Below are positions 13,401 through 28,400 of a stretch of DNA of 64,000 nucleotides, piece after piece. Source of the DNA: Limnoperna fortunei. Taxonomy: Eukaryota > Mollusca > Bivalvia > Mytilida > Modiolidae. The notes under the pieces are model-generated. The model was not told the origin of the DNA. It saw only the letters and a list, made by a program, of their open reading frames with translations, and did not search any database. The DNA lies in assembly GCA_944474755.1 (NCBI GenBank), contig OX104115.1:53448648-53512647 (forward strand). Direction: 5' to 3'. A program made the position numbers and the translations under genes. How positions within the stretch are numbered: the stretch's first letter is position 1; each line of letters opens with the position of its first letter.

Positions 13401-16400
13401 AATTATTATGTTTGCTATATGTTTCAGAAACTACATGTATTATATTCCTTTCACGATACGATTGTTTAAAAATTACATCTAGTGCTCTTGACAGTAGACT
13501 TGTTTGGATATACCAACAATCTCAAAAATCAAAAGTTATTCATTGACTGAAATGTTATCAGCTGTCGTATTTTCTTTAACTGAAACAATAACTTTGTAAT
13601 TTTACCACACTAAATGTATTTAAATTAAAGTTCAAAATAAAATTACATAGTTCCATGTCTAATCATTGACAAAGGAAGAACTTCTTGCTTGCAGGGGGGA
13701 TAAATTGGTGGCATTAGTGGCAATTTTATTAAAGTAATCTACTAGCATGCTAACTATATAAGGTTGTGAGTGCGACCCTTACTGCGGCAGTGTGTGCTAA
13801 ACCTCAACACATACACATATTGCAAAAATAACAATTATCTTTGTAACAAATAAAAGGTACAATATTGTGAAGTATATCAAGGAAATATGAAACGTATTTT
13901 GGATTGGAAAATTTAAGATAAAAACGCCAAGCAAAGAATACATGTACCAGTTAGGTAGGAATTAAATACATGTACACTGCAAGATACAAATGTTAATTAT
14001 GCATGGCTCGCAAATAAGAACCAAAAACCCACATAACTATAGATACAATGATCTTAATAAACAACTGTTATAAGGAAGAATCATAAATCTCTTTATCTAG
14101 TACTAGTCTTCCTCATCGTTTATCGACAGATCAATGCAATTTTGTCCACCAATCCCGACTTACCATAACTGGTTTTTTCTGCACCAAAGTACAGCAACCT
14201 AATACCTGCAATAAATATTATCTAAATGTTTTATATCATGATACTGATTGTTTTTTATGCAATATCATTTTAATATTGTTTGTGTAAATGTAAAGATTTA
14301 ATGCGATCTTATTTTAATATTATTTGTGTAAATGTTGAGATTTAATGCGGACTTCATTGTCACAATATATAAAAGTTACGTTTAAATATCTCAGAAACGA
14401 AAAAGTCTGGAACAATACTTAGAGGGTTCCCAGCGCTCAACCCACATAGCTGCACAGCAGGTCTCTAGATGCTAGATAGTCGAGGTCCGCTTGTTAAGGG
14501 CATGCTACCTTATAAGTTTGTTAACTTTTGGTTTCCCTGAGTATAAATGAACTTTTGCTCTCTGAGCGTTAATCAAACATTTCATTAGTTATTGTTTCTC
14601 AGAAATTTAGCGTTTTATTGTAGTTGATTATAATTTGAGATTGCTCAATAATTTAAACAAATATCTAGAAATTTAACATAGTACACCGTTAAGGTCTCTG
14701 GGTTCATTACTTTCTAAATATTTACAATTTGTTGTAAACTAAAACAAGAACCTGCAAACAAATAAAATAGAAAATAAAAATAATAATAATAAAAATTAAA
14801 AAAACCACGGTGTTTTAAAGAAAGCCCGCCTTAACCTCTCCATGCACTGCCAAATACAACGGATGTTTAACGAAATTGTTACAACAGAACTGATTTTTCG
14901 TTGTGAAGAATAGGTAAAATGGATTAACATTAAGTAGACCATTACAAATTTAAAAACAAAATATTTTCCACATTGTCTGGTGTATGAGGAATCGGGCGAT
15001 TTTATTGTAATTGTAGTATAAAAAAGACTGACTAGTAGAATGTTAGACCATGCAGTCCGGTGCTGACTCATTCATATCAGTAATAGTTTAATTTTGTAGA
15101 TTTTCTGTCATAATATTTCGAAAAAGTTTATAAATTCAAGTTTCTTTCTGTTTGGAAGCTGGAGATCAGCTAAGCCGTATTTCAGTCATCTTCCTGGAAT
15201 GTTCGGATCGAAATCACTTCAATATAATTATTATGTGCCATTGTAACAATTTTAGTGTTATTTGACGAATCGCGAGCCTTACGTAGTAAATTATATGACT
15301 TCGGTATCTTTATCGACATGTTAATAAAAATAATAATTATCATAATTGTAGTTCTCTTTTTCCATTTAAGGAAAAATAGCGCCTTAAATCTTTAAATTGA
15401 TAAAATTTCAAGTTGCCAGATAAATAAAGTTTGAATTTATATAAAACGTTTAAGAGATTTTTGAAATCGTGTGCTTTTCTATGCTATATTTGTATAGAAA
15501 TGCATGTATTGATATTTGGAAGTGTGTTTTCTAGTTGAACATCCCTATATTTAACAAACCAGATTCAAACCTGGTATTCGAATATGTACATTAAAAATTA
15601 AAATTGTTGAACAATTCCTTAATTATAGATTTATTTAGAAACATTTAAAACTTAAAATTACTTTTGTATTACCAATAAAAGTGGCACATAAACTTTATGC
15701 ATTTTATAATACTTAAACACTCGCTCCCTTGTTGCGGAATTCAATATTTAGTATAATGAACGAAATGCAATACATGTGAAGAAAACCACTAAATAATAGA
15801 ATGACTTAATTTCACCACCCAGAAAAAATATTTCCTTCTACTTGTTATACTTCAAGACCGAAAACAAAATACAAAAAAAAAAACCAAAATATAAAATTAA
15901 ATTTTTTCTCATATAGGATGTTTTTATGTTTATATTTACATAGGTTTTTCGTATAGTGTCTATACTTGGTGTAGAATTGGGAGACATTTTGAGTCCTATG
16001 TCTAGCTTACAAAAGTATACTGTCATGTTGTTTTCCCCTTTTATCTATATAAAGGTATTAGTATATCAGTGGCAGTCTGAAGTAATTATATGCTCTTGAC
16101 TTTTTCACACATCTTCAATATATTTAAACTGCTTAAGTGTATTTATACATAAATATGTAAACTTGTAAGATTATTGCTATCATTTAGATGATAAATTGAC
16201 GCAATTCATGCAGATCTGAGCTTAGTGTGTATATTTTTTGAAGAATTAAAGAAATTATAATCAATTTAAATAAAAAGGCCAACAAGTTTTTCATAATTTT
16301 TTATATTGGAACGTATTTCATGGCACATATTTTACAGTACATCTACCACCTGTAGTTTTTGAACACTTCACATAAGTAAGATGTTTGCATCAAATACGAC

Positions 16401-19400
16401 TATCAATCAGTTGTCACTACTTATATAGAAAATCTCCATGAGACAGACGTTGAATACAGATACGTTAAGTAGCAGTTATTAGTTTTATCGCATAGTTTTT
16501 CTTGTGTCAATTTCTGTTTAATCCAATCTTTAAAATTCAATTAACAGTACTTAACAGTTGAAGAATAAAGCGAAGACGTTCTATAATTTGAACTCCGGAA
16601 AATCTCTGTTCTTTTTAAACTTGTTCATTCAATTGTGTTGATGGTAAGGTACTAAAATGAGTAATATACTATAAATGCACTTATAACTAGTAATTGTCAT
16701 GTGTTTCGGCAAAAAAACCCATAAAAAATAAAAAATAAAATAATAAAAAATAAATCGTGCTCTCGTTGTTTAGAAGCTACTGGATGATAAGTCTGTCGCG
16801 AATCTTTGCTATAGTATATCCTAGAAGATTAACGTCTGCAAATTCATCGAATAACCTGGTTACATCGCCTTTAACGCAATATTTTATAATAACATGGCTA
16901 AACTTTATAAATCCGTGCGTCTTTAGAAGAGGGCAAATAAAAGTGGATTTTAGAACCTAAATTTTAATGACAGGAAAAGAGTTGCATAAGCGGATGAAAT
17001 GGTTATTTTTAAACAATATTTTAGGCGAATACACGTCTTATATCGATGTAGTATTTCAACACTAATAACGCTAAAAACAAGTTCATAAGCAATAAATCCA
17101 TTTAAGGTAGGGATAGACTAATGGGCGGAAAAAAGACTCAGTGAACTTCACAGGATATTGTAGTATTCAATACAATTTAAACAAGGCCTCTACATCTAAA
17201 ATGTCGTGTGTAGATATTCAACTAGAAATTTGTGGCAATTTGTATAATACGGTTTGTCCGAATACAAGAATATTATCGCAGCGTATACATATATTACATA
17301 GATATTTAAATCTAACCAAACCCAGAATAATTTGTTCGATTCTCTTTTAATCATATTTAATACATATAACAGTTAAAAGGTTAAATGATTATTAAATGTG
17401 GTTTTGAGATAAATTTAATGTTCCCCGCCCTTCATTCAATTTATTAGCATCTTCATTTAAGAAATAATACGTCTAAAATAAATTAAAGTTTGTAATGTTT
17501 GATCTTTTTCAACTCGCAATTTAGTATTGTCACCCTGAACATCTGTGGTAGGTGTACATATAAAACAGTTTATAATCGCAATTGTATTACTTCAAACTCC
17601 GATTCAAAATAGGTTAAATTGTACGGATAAGTTTTAGTTGATATCAATGTTACATTTCAACATATTTTGTCAGATTTAATTTCCATTTGTAGTTTTAAGT
17701 GGTATATATTGATTATCCTTTTATGGCAATGGTGTTTATTTTGTTACCTTGACAAGAAATAAACGCACTTGAAAACTTGCACAAATGGATAATATGCTAT
17801 ATTAAGGATTCATTCATCTCTCTGAATAACTTGTCAGCATTCCTCGGGCTCTAATAAAATAAAGTTCTGTTCATAAAATGTTTTATGATCAAGCGGTTAA
17901 TTTTGTATTTTGTATTTTCGTTTGACAAGTGCTAAAACTCAATTTAAGCGTCTAATAACTAAATACGTTACTATGAAATTTGCAACAGGTTCGACTTTGT
18001 TATAATTTTTGACAAAGGCCCGACATGTTATATAACTATTTATCTAAACTATAATGACGAAATTATTACCTCTAAATCTTTTAATGTAGTATATACTTAC
18101 AAAAGCTTAATCGTGGGGGTTATATGTTCAATTTTATCTTACATCGGATATTTTTTCGAACCATTAATCTTTGATGATTGTTCAAACAATCTGTAAAAAA
18201 TAAAATATTGCACTTTGATTTTATTTAACGTATGTCTAGACATTGTCACTTAATTTATCACCAGAAACACCATCACTTGGATCACATTGTACGTGTTAAT
18301 CTTTTACTTTGATTTTCCTTAATTTAATTTTAACTAATATTTGGAGCACCTTCTTGGTAAAGTCCATCTCGTGCTTGTCTTTGTTGGTACTTTCGACATT
18401 ATAATGGTTGTAGAGTACGAAATTTAAGACATGCAGTCTGTGTACTTTAAAATTGTCAGAGCTGAGGTTATATGTTCGAGTTTGAATAAGGCTAAAGTCT
18501 TAATTGAAAAAGAGGTGATACATTTCATACTAATAAATGATTTCTCTCATCGGGGAAATACTCAAGGAGATTAATACAGTGAAATTTACCATATATATGC
18601 TGCTGAAAAAATTGTGAAAGTGATCCCCCTTTTAATAAAAAACCCCCAAACATTATAGATGTTTTCATTGAAATATATATGACCGTCAACAATACTATGT
18701 TTACTTTTTTTAATTTAGTCACAGTACAAAGCAACAACATTACACTATTATTACTTAAAACACATTTTTCTGATGAAAAGTTATTTTATACAACAACATC
18801 AGATGAAGACAACAGTTACTTACCAGTATGTACAAATGTGTTTATGGTAAAATTAAATACAATTATTGAAAGCTATACTGCGTGGTCGAATCTTTGCATT
18901 TTCGCAAAGAAGTTCTTGAGAAACAAATGTCGATTGATGCTTCAATTAAATTTATTTTAATGTCAATACTGCGATTTATTGCGTTAGTTTTTTACAAAGT
19001 TGTTCTTCATGTTTTAATTATATGTGTATTAACAACAATACTACTCTCGTTGCGTTTTGTTTTTTTACCATGAAGTCCTTGAAGTGTTATATTCGTTTGA
19101 CCTAACTCTCATAATTTGGTTTTGCAACTTATATTGTCTGCTATGTCAAACAATTCACCGCCTTCCATTATTAATTCAATTATTAACATTTTCTCTTAAA
19201 AATTTGAAATTTTTAGTATCATTAATGTATAGCGTAACTTTATTCATGGTCAGCCGCATCACACTCTTTCTTTATACCCAATGTAGTTAAGTTATTGTTT
19301 AAAATTTATGAAGTGTTACAGCCTCATTTAAATTAAGATATCATCAGCACTTACGATGATCACTAAACAGCGTTTCGTTTTGCGTCATGTGGACGAAGAA

Positions 19401-22400
19401 TTTTTATATGTTGTGTTAACGTTGAGAATGCTTTAGGTATTACCTAAATTAACCTTTGTACATCTGTAAAAGTAGCTTTAATGTTGGCTATTGTATATGT
19501 TAGATAATTTACTGCATTATTTTAGCCATTTTGCAATTAGGTAAAAAGTTTTTTATTTGGAAATGGAAATGATATGTTCATCCGTGCTTTCTTAGCTCAA
19601 CAGTATCATCAGAATCTCGACAAACAGTCCGTAGTCAACTTTTGTTTGTTTGTTTGTTTGTTTGAATGGTGTTTTAACGCCACTTTCAGCAATTTTTCAG
19701 CTATTTCATGGCGTCCAGTTTTTATTGGGAGAGGAAGCCGGAGTACCCGGAGAGAACCCCCGACCTGCGGTAGGAAAACTGGCAATCCTTGTCAATTAAG
19801 ATTGGAGTCGAGTACACCCTGCCTGCAGTGAGAATCGAACCCGCAATCTCAGTGTTGACAGACCACGTGATCAATAGTAAACGAACTACCTTGACCACTC
19901 GGCCACCGAGGCCCCGTCAACTTTTGAAACCAAACACATTAAAAGCGATTGTAGCAGTTTAGAACGTATAAAAAAAAGCTAAAACCGCCTCTAAACGAAT
20001 AAGTTCCTTACTGAGATTCTTAAAAGATTCTTTTTAAATATATACTAAACATAAGCAAAAATATTTAATTTCGGCTAAGTTTGTACCAGTTGCGCTCATA
20101 GATAAATTGGCTTCAATGAAATCCGGTCTGCAAGCACCCCGACTGTAAGAAAACAGAGGTGTCATGAATATAATCAAAACTACAAAACTGTAAACGCTTT
20201 TATGCTTGTTTTTGTTTTTGTTTTCAACATGTTTAATTGTGAGACGGTTGCAAAGCAGCTTACTTATAGACCTTTTAATATACGCGAAAAGAGTTATAAA
20301 TATTAATTATTAATTATAACAACGCATTATCAAGGATTGCTTTTGAGATGGAATGAATCATCTGTATGTTAACGTTTCTGCATCATTTGAGTTCCTGCAT
20401 ACGATTAACGTACAGAACTTAGAATATCCTAATTCCACCAGAATAATTCCAAGAAAATATTGTGACTATAACGGCAAAGACATGAATCATGAAAGTGTTT
20501 AGAAAAACTTTATGTAAAAAGGTAAAAAAGGTTATAAGAGAAATAATAAGTCACCTGCTTCTTTGTTCTCTTACAGTAAAGGACATAACAATTCATGTAA
20601 AAGGTTTTGTCATAGACGGCTATACTAATATTTGTGTAAACTTGATTACATTTCGAACATTGCTGAACATTTCCCGAGCATTAATGCTACTATTCCCGTT
20701 CATAACCATTAGAAACATGCTGAAAAAAATGTTAAAAAATGTTTCAAAAAAATATGTTTATATTGTTATCTTTGACTGTACCGTTTTCTACAATTTCACC
20801 CGTTACATTACTATACCCTTTTATGGCGTAAGTTTATTTTATCGTTGTTCTTGGGCATAATACATCGTTTTGTCAATTGTGTGTATGTCTTGAATAAAGA
20901 CGCTAGTAATCGTCAAAACGTCAAAATATAGAGTTTTAATTTATATCATTTTATATGATTCTTTTACATTATACATTTCAATGTGTGGATGTAATAACAT
21001 CTTCATGTTTTTTTTTAATTTTAATAAATTCATAACAAATCCGTCAATCAGATCTTTAAAAAAATTATTAGCTGGGAGAATGACATTCCAAAGTATTATG
21101 TATGTTTGCTAGGTGATTGCAGATACTATTGTTTACATAAGTCAATGTGTAATCTTTTAAATTATCTGTATTATGTAATTGCATTGTCCTTTGTGATATG
21201 AAGTTATAAGTGAGCGTAGTTTAAAACCTTTACTAGAAATTAACTACCAGTATTAAACGTAATAACGTTTGTTTGAGTGCTATTCACGCCACTTTCAGCA
21301 ATCAAATTGTCGGCTATATCGCGGCGTGCAGTTATTATTGGGGATGAAGACCGGAGTACCCGTAGAAAAGACCCGAACCATATTAGAAAAAAACTGGCAA
21401 TCCTTGCTCCATTAAACTGTACTTGATTAATTTGATGACCTTATATATCAAGTAGTACCGAATTAGATCCTCGGATATTCAAACTGTAATTCTAATATTC
21501 TTTTTAAAAGCATGTATTGATGAAAAAAAATGTACTTGTTTATTGATATTTCGTAGTTGAACAAGTTACTTTAAGGTCTGAAATGCAAACATTTGACAAA
21601 ATATTACTTGGTGTCAAAAATAGACATGGATTTGTATATATCCTCCCACAGAATACATTATATTTGTTAATTAACAGACGTAGTGGTAAATCGTAAATCA
21701 ATGTAGAAATTAAAACATAGCAAAATATAATCTGTAAAAAAAACAAAGACGAAGAACTATTGTGATGTCTTGTTTGTTCGTTTATAACGCCACTTAATCA
21801 ATGTTTGCAGCTTTTCTTTGGCGTCAAAATTTTAATGGTGGTGAACCGAACTACCGGAAACTAAACACCGACATTTGGCAGGAAAACTTTGAAAATTAAA
21901 ACTGTAGATGAGCATACCCTACCCGAAGCAAAACTCAAATCTGTAATCTCTGTAATGGCGGCCAATTAATTAATAGTGGTTGACGAATTACCTTAACCAC
22001 TCGGCCACAGGGGCCTTACACGGTAACTACATAACTTCAGCGTGCCTTAATATTAGGGTAATTTTCTCTCCTTGATTAGACGTCATAAATCAGGCAAAGA
22101 AGTCGGGAAAATAGCGACAAAGCATCCATCATGCAGTAAGATTCTCTGTATCAATTGTTCACGAGAACATAAAATTTAACTGTCAGGAATCCATGTTTGG
22201 GATGGTCGATGGTCTGATTCAAAACAACACATTTTAAATGTTGTTTAAGTTCATAATGCATGCCACAACAAAACAAAAAAGAAAATAGACTAGTGTAAAC
22301 TAGACACCATGGAAGCTTAACAATTGATAACAATGGCGTTAAACATATAAACATAAATCATAAAACATCATCAACTCAGTAACGATAATATTAAAAAAAA

Positions 22401-25400
22401 TGTTGTTTGTGTTTAATTTAATATGTATTGACAACACTACTGTTATTGTTGTTCTGTTGAGTCGAAAAACTGTCCTTACTCTGATATAAAATTCTTACAA
22501 CCGGTATAGATTGCTATGTCAAACAAGTTATTTTCCTTCAATAAACTGGAAACGTGTTTATTAAAATCTTTCCTTTTTTGTGTTGCGTGCATACTCAAAT
22601 TGAACGGACTATTGTAATAATTCTAGTAAAGCAATTTCAAAGTGTTGTTGTTTTTGCCAATACTTTTCTGCTTTAACTTTCCATATTGCAACGTGCATAG
22701 GTTGGAGATATTTTTTTATTAGAACACTTTTGTCGAAATGTAAATATATTTACATGGAATAATAAACACAACACGATAGTAATAGCAATAGATGTCCCTC
22801 TTGAACATACACAAATTGACAATAGTACCTTACTGCTATATTCTGAAACGTTTGTAATATATACTACGCATATGTGGCTAGAAAAAAATGAACTCGAATC
22901 TGCTAATCCGTTCCAGATAAAAACAGTTGTTGTAGAAATATGTAGAGGCAACAAATACCCTATTGTTCGTAAGTACTGAATTCGTTAAATTTATTAATAA
23001 CGGATAAAGGATGTTTTTTGCAAGTCACAAAGGATTACCGGTAGCATTGTAGTCATTGTGTGCTTAAGTACATACACTTCTTAGAATCGGGTTGATTTAG
23101 GGCAAAATAACAGAAAGCATTAAATAATGTTGTGTTACATTAAAAGTTATCATGAAATTGTCAGTAATTTTTCAGATATATTGGCGTCTACTTATGTTTT
23201 GTAAAGTGTGTGGGGGAAAGGGGAAAACCGGGTACTGTAGTAAAAAAACTCTATATACCTGTACATATACAAAGTTAATAACAATAGTTGGCTTTTACTA
23301 GACTGTTTAATAATAAAATTAATTATTAACGTTAGCAGACATGTTGATAGCACCAACACGATATTTGTCTTATGAGTTAAAAGCATTTGCTAGTTTAAAT
23401 TTGTCCCTGAGATGTAACTGAATAATTCATAACATTTTACTGTATGCTAATTGATGCGATGTGATACAGTGTTGATCAGCTAATTGGATTTTAATTGTTT
23501 TATTTGAGACTTTCGTACTTTAATAGAACATTATTTGAAATAATAAAATGAAGGAATAAACCATACATATTTTTTGTTGATTTACTAAATTTAATTAAAT
23601 ATATAAACATCGGAACTAAATAAAGGTAACTAATACAAAATCTTGTGGTGAAATGTGCGTAAAACCTCAATCAAACAAACAAAATGTTTCGTGTTGCCAT
23701 CGACTAGATATCATAATCAACCTTACTACGTTCACACAGATTAAACTCTTTAAAGTGTAAGCACAAAACTACACTGTTATCAATTAAAATAGCATTTATG
23801 GTCTTTTGCATATAAGCAACAACATTGTCAAAAACAATAACAACAACAGACGTAGACAGCAGCGAGAACACAAACGCATCAGTAACAAATTCGTCATCGA
23901 GGATATAGCTGACACATAGCTCGCTGGGCATGAAATAGCCATTGAATCAATCAACAAAGAATAACAAATTAGAACTAATGCAAATACAGTAACTTGTCAA
24001 AGATAATTGCAGACCATAATCCTTATATTGAATTACTTATTCACAGAAAGGACTATAAGTCACTTACAAGTCAGGAATATCAAACAAATGAAACGAACAA
24101 ACACGTGTTTAATATTTATAGTATTTATTTTAAATTCAAAATTAAAAATCGTAGCACCGGCATATCTAACAAAACGAATGTCATTTAAGGACATACACAG
24201 ATTATGTCTGAACGTTAATATATCAATTACAATGCGGATCATTTACAGACATGCGCAATATGAGGAACACAATTTGCATTAATAATAGTCTAAAATACTT
24301 AGATTACTTGGTATGTTTATGAAATGTTCAAGTATTACTTCTCCTCAGGGATAATGTCTGGCTGTAATAATTAGTATTTTCACAATTCCAATTATAAAAA
24401 AATAATTTCACAATACTAAGAGACCTAACACCGCTGTGTAAAGCAAATTCTTACTGGCTTTAGTGTGCAGTTTGTACATTCAACAACAATTTTACCGAGT
24501 CGTAAAAACAAGTTGAACACTTATTTTCATTTGACATTCAATATTTACAATAACTTGTATAATGTACATTAATTATTGATAATAACACTGTATTTGTAAA
24601 GGATGACTTGAAAATTGAACTTTGAAACAGTTGTCTCTTAAACAGCGTTTCAGCATTATTCGAATTGACAATAACAATAAATAACAACGAACTAATTTCA
24701 ATTTACCGATAAAGGTATCGAAATTAACGAGGGCATACAACTATAACAGTGAGTTTCTTTACTTTCTTCTTTTTGTACATTTTTGAACATTGTATATAAA
24801 ACTTAAATTTAGTTGAACTGATTGAACCAACTGTCACATTCCTAGTATTACAAATCCAGACAGAAATATTATCAGAAATGTACACACAATAACGACAGCC
24901 CCCTGTCGACATTAATATATAACATAACGTGGGTTCGTAGCTGCACCTTAGAGTTTAATAAGTGTATTTTTAAATACAATTTATGTTACATGTTTAACAA
25001 ATGATTCAGACTCCAAATGAAAAGCCCTTTACGTTTATATTAAAATTATTATGTAATATTTAATGCATAAGTATATAATATATTTGTTCAATTAATAGTA
25101 TATTCGCTGTTTAGAAAATTAAGGTATCCGACCTATTTTTGACGTCACCGATTTTTTGTCGACCGCGAAATGCAGTTTTATTACATTAAGGTATTGCTAA
25201 TTAATGATAAAATTAAATATATTGCTTTACGTCAAGTCACTGTTAACAGTTTTGAGCAAAACAATTTAGGTCCTCAAATTGTATTTCCGATGTTTGCATT
25301 GCCGAGTATTACCGAAGTCTGCTCCATTGAAAAACAATGGACAATATGATCAAGTGTTCAATTGTGGTTCGGATAAATTAAATATTTGTTTTCTTTCATG

Positions 25401-28400
25401 TTAAAGCTTTTACATTTAAAAGAAACGTCTATTTAGTTAGAAACACTTTATTGAAAAAGCTGCAAATATGAAAATGTTATTGCCACATTTATTATTAGTT
25501 TTTAATACAATAATAAGTAAACTGTATTTATGGGATACAATTCCAAATAGCAAAAGTACATATTTTTGCAAAATTTGGTTCAAAAATATTATTTTTAAAC
25601 ATAATGCCATTCAAAAAAAAATTTAAACTGGAACAACATATTAATAAATTAATAGTTACTTTTTGTTTGTTTATACATGTAATTTTGTTTAATGTAATGC
25701 CACGAAAGTGAGCCAACAGTCAATTATTAAAGTGTTAAATCGTTATATTTGTATTTCCTCCTGAAAAGATAATATGTAAAAATTATACAAAACATTACAT
25801 AAATAATGACAGACGTAAATAAATTAAGTTATCATCGGCTTGGTGCACCTATTTATATACAATAATAGTACACTCTTTCGTGGAATAACACGTTTATACC
25901 CAGCAGTACTGGGTGTTGCATAGCTGTTTCTACACTCATTTGGACAGACTAATGCAGAAAATGACAGCAAATGTACAGCTCATTATATCGTTTATATTAG
26001 AATGCATAACGTTGGTTCTAGGTTACATATAACAGTTCTATAGGTAGATATGTAATATTTTGTAATTTGGAGTGTTTTACGAATGATTCATGTCTTTTAA
26101 AAATTATAAATGACAAATGACTTTGTACAATTGTATTTATGTATTCTCGGTGATTACGGATATTATTGTTCAATTAAGTGAATTTCCTCGTATTATGTAA
26201 TTGAATATTTACTTAGTGTCCTCACTTCTGATTTCCGATTTATCGTTGTGCAATTTCGCCACGTATGTAGGGAATGCGTTTTTATTTTCGTATTACGGTA
26301 CTTAGACTATGTTCAGTCTTAAACCATAAGCTAATAATATGTTTTCCAAATCTAAACCCTTAGTTTGGCTGAATACATAAATTCATCTCTAATTGACTTA
26401 ATGGACTGTTTAAATCACATCGGAATCTTTTAATTCGCAAATATACATGTATAACAATGCTGTTCAAATCTGTTCAGCATTTCACAGATATACATAGATA
26501 TACATGTTCTGTCCAATTCAATTTAATAGTTTGAAACAAAATAGCCTAAATAACATAATTCCACAAGTAAGCATTCAATAAACTTGTATGCTATGCAGCT
26601 TTGACATTTATTTCAGGATATTGTCAAGGTAGTTTGATATCATTGACAGCTACACCACTGATACAGTCATTTACGTCACATCCGGGTTACAATGGCATAA
26701 CAGAATATCCAGTGTAAGTAACTTAACAAAAGCACAAAACATTGCATTAAGGTAATTGAAACATGTGCAAAATTACATCAACACAAAAATGTATTTTGTA
26801 AGAAAGATCTCCAAATGTCGCTAACACGTGTGTTTGAAAATGTGATGCAGTGAAGTGGCATCATGAATATATAATTTACGCTAAGGATCGCGTGGTGACA
26901 AAAAAAACATATTAGTATCATGCAAGTATGAAAAACAACCTAAATTAAAATAACGAGTTGAAACCTCATACACAATAAGTAATTTGAAAATATCTGCTGC
27001 ATTGCCATGAACTTTACACAATACACTTTTGTATTATCGTTGTTAATTTTTTCAGAAACTATACACAAGACTGGTATATTACGACAAACTGGATTAACCA
27101 TACAATAAAAATTAACTTTAAAACATGTCATATTGAGAATGCCAAAGGGATTTGTACGTATGATTACCTTAATGTTTATGATGGTGAGTACATACACATC
27201 ATATGAAGGCTGTTATGTATCGACAATATATTAAATGATAACTATTGCTTAATTAATATACGAAATAAGCCTTTAAATACCAAAGTGAAAAGCCCAAACA
27301 CTAATGCAAGCACAAAAAACAACCACAAAACAAAACAACAAAAGCCAGCAACATATACTCTTAGGAAAATAGTAGTGAACTAAGCAAGAATAAGCAGTTG
27401 CTACCTATTTAACCCCCCACTCCCCGGTCGTGTCGTTGCCAGTCAATACATGTCTTTAAGTTATGTTTTCTGTTTTCCATGTTAAAGAAATTTAATACAA
27501 ATCGGAATGGGATCAGAAAACACTGCTACAATTTCCGTTATCTAAGAAATTAATACATTTGTAAATGAAAAAGGTGGCCGACTAGAATGGGGTCATTTCA
27601 TTTTTTTTTTAATTATGTACTAGTAGATAGATGTACCTATAAAAGATGTCGACACATTTTTTTATTAATACATAAAAACTCCATATATTGCCGACGTTTC
27701 GACGAACACTGCCGTCTTTATCAAGGCATATTACAAATGACAAGAATATGTATATGGGAAGTCAATAACAACAACAACGTTATAATACAATGACGTCATA
27801 AATGGGTAAAGTAAAGTACAAGTGAAACTGCCAGTAGAATCGGGGGGGGGGGGGTACAAAACGAACATTACAATACAATGCCGTCTTAATGGGTAATAAA
27901 ATGTCAATATAGCTTTACATATAATGTAGTATATTTTTAACAGTGTTATACTTTTTTGTTGAGTCCTGTTCATTTAAAGTTCCAATTTTCTTCATCCAAA
28001 ATTTTTATTTTTCTTTCTTTTTTTATATATCGTAAAGAAAAAGAAAAATTTTGGATGAAGAAAATTGGAACTTTAAATGAACAAGAAATGAACAAAAAAG
28101 GATAAGACTGTTTAAAGTATACTACATTATATGTAAAGCTATATTGACATTTTATTACCCGTTTATGACGTCATTGTATTATAACGTTGTTGTTGTTGTT
28201 ATTGACTTCATATATACATATTCTTGTCATTTGTATATATGCCATGAATAATGGTGACAGTGGTTGTCGAAACGTCGGCAAAATATGTTTTTATTTATTA
28301 TTGTATAGTTTTTAATTAATTACTGCAAATACATGTACGGATAACTCCATTTACAATGTAAGAATTTAAAATAAACATCTTTTGTTCTGTCTGCGGAAGG

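Larger units (their letters stand above)
10509..26616 (+). other. Intron 1 of gene A, 16.1 kb
   Basis: Begins GTAAGT and ends TTTCAG. It holds several SINEs and scraps (listed separately), a 44-bp tandem duplication near 14258..14345 and an old internal duplication (21060..21200 resembling 26090..26230). The longest open frame, 123 codons at 20489..20860, has no recognisable domain. Nothing else is supported. Confidence 0.65.

Noticed and set aside
20489..20860. 123-codon open frame on the plus strand in gene A intron 1
   Set aside because: Rich in Ile, Phe, Leu and Lys as expected from AT-rich noise, no domain, no splice context, and lies within an intron.
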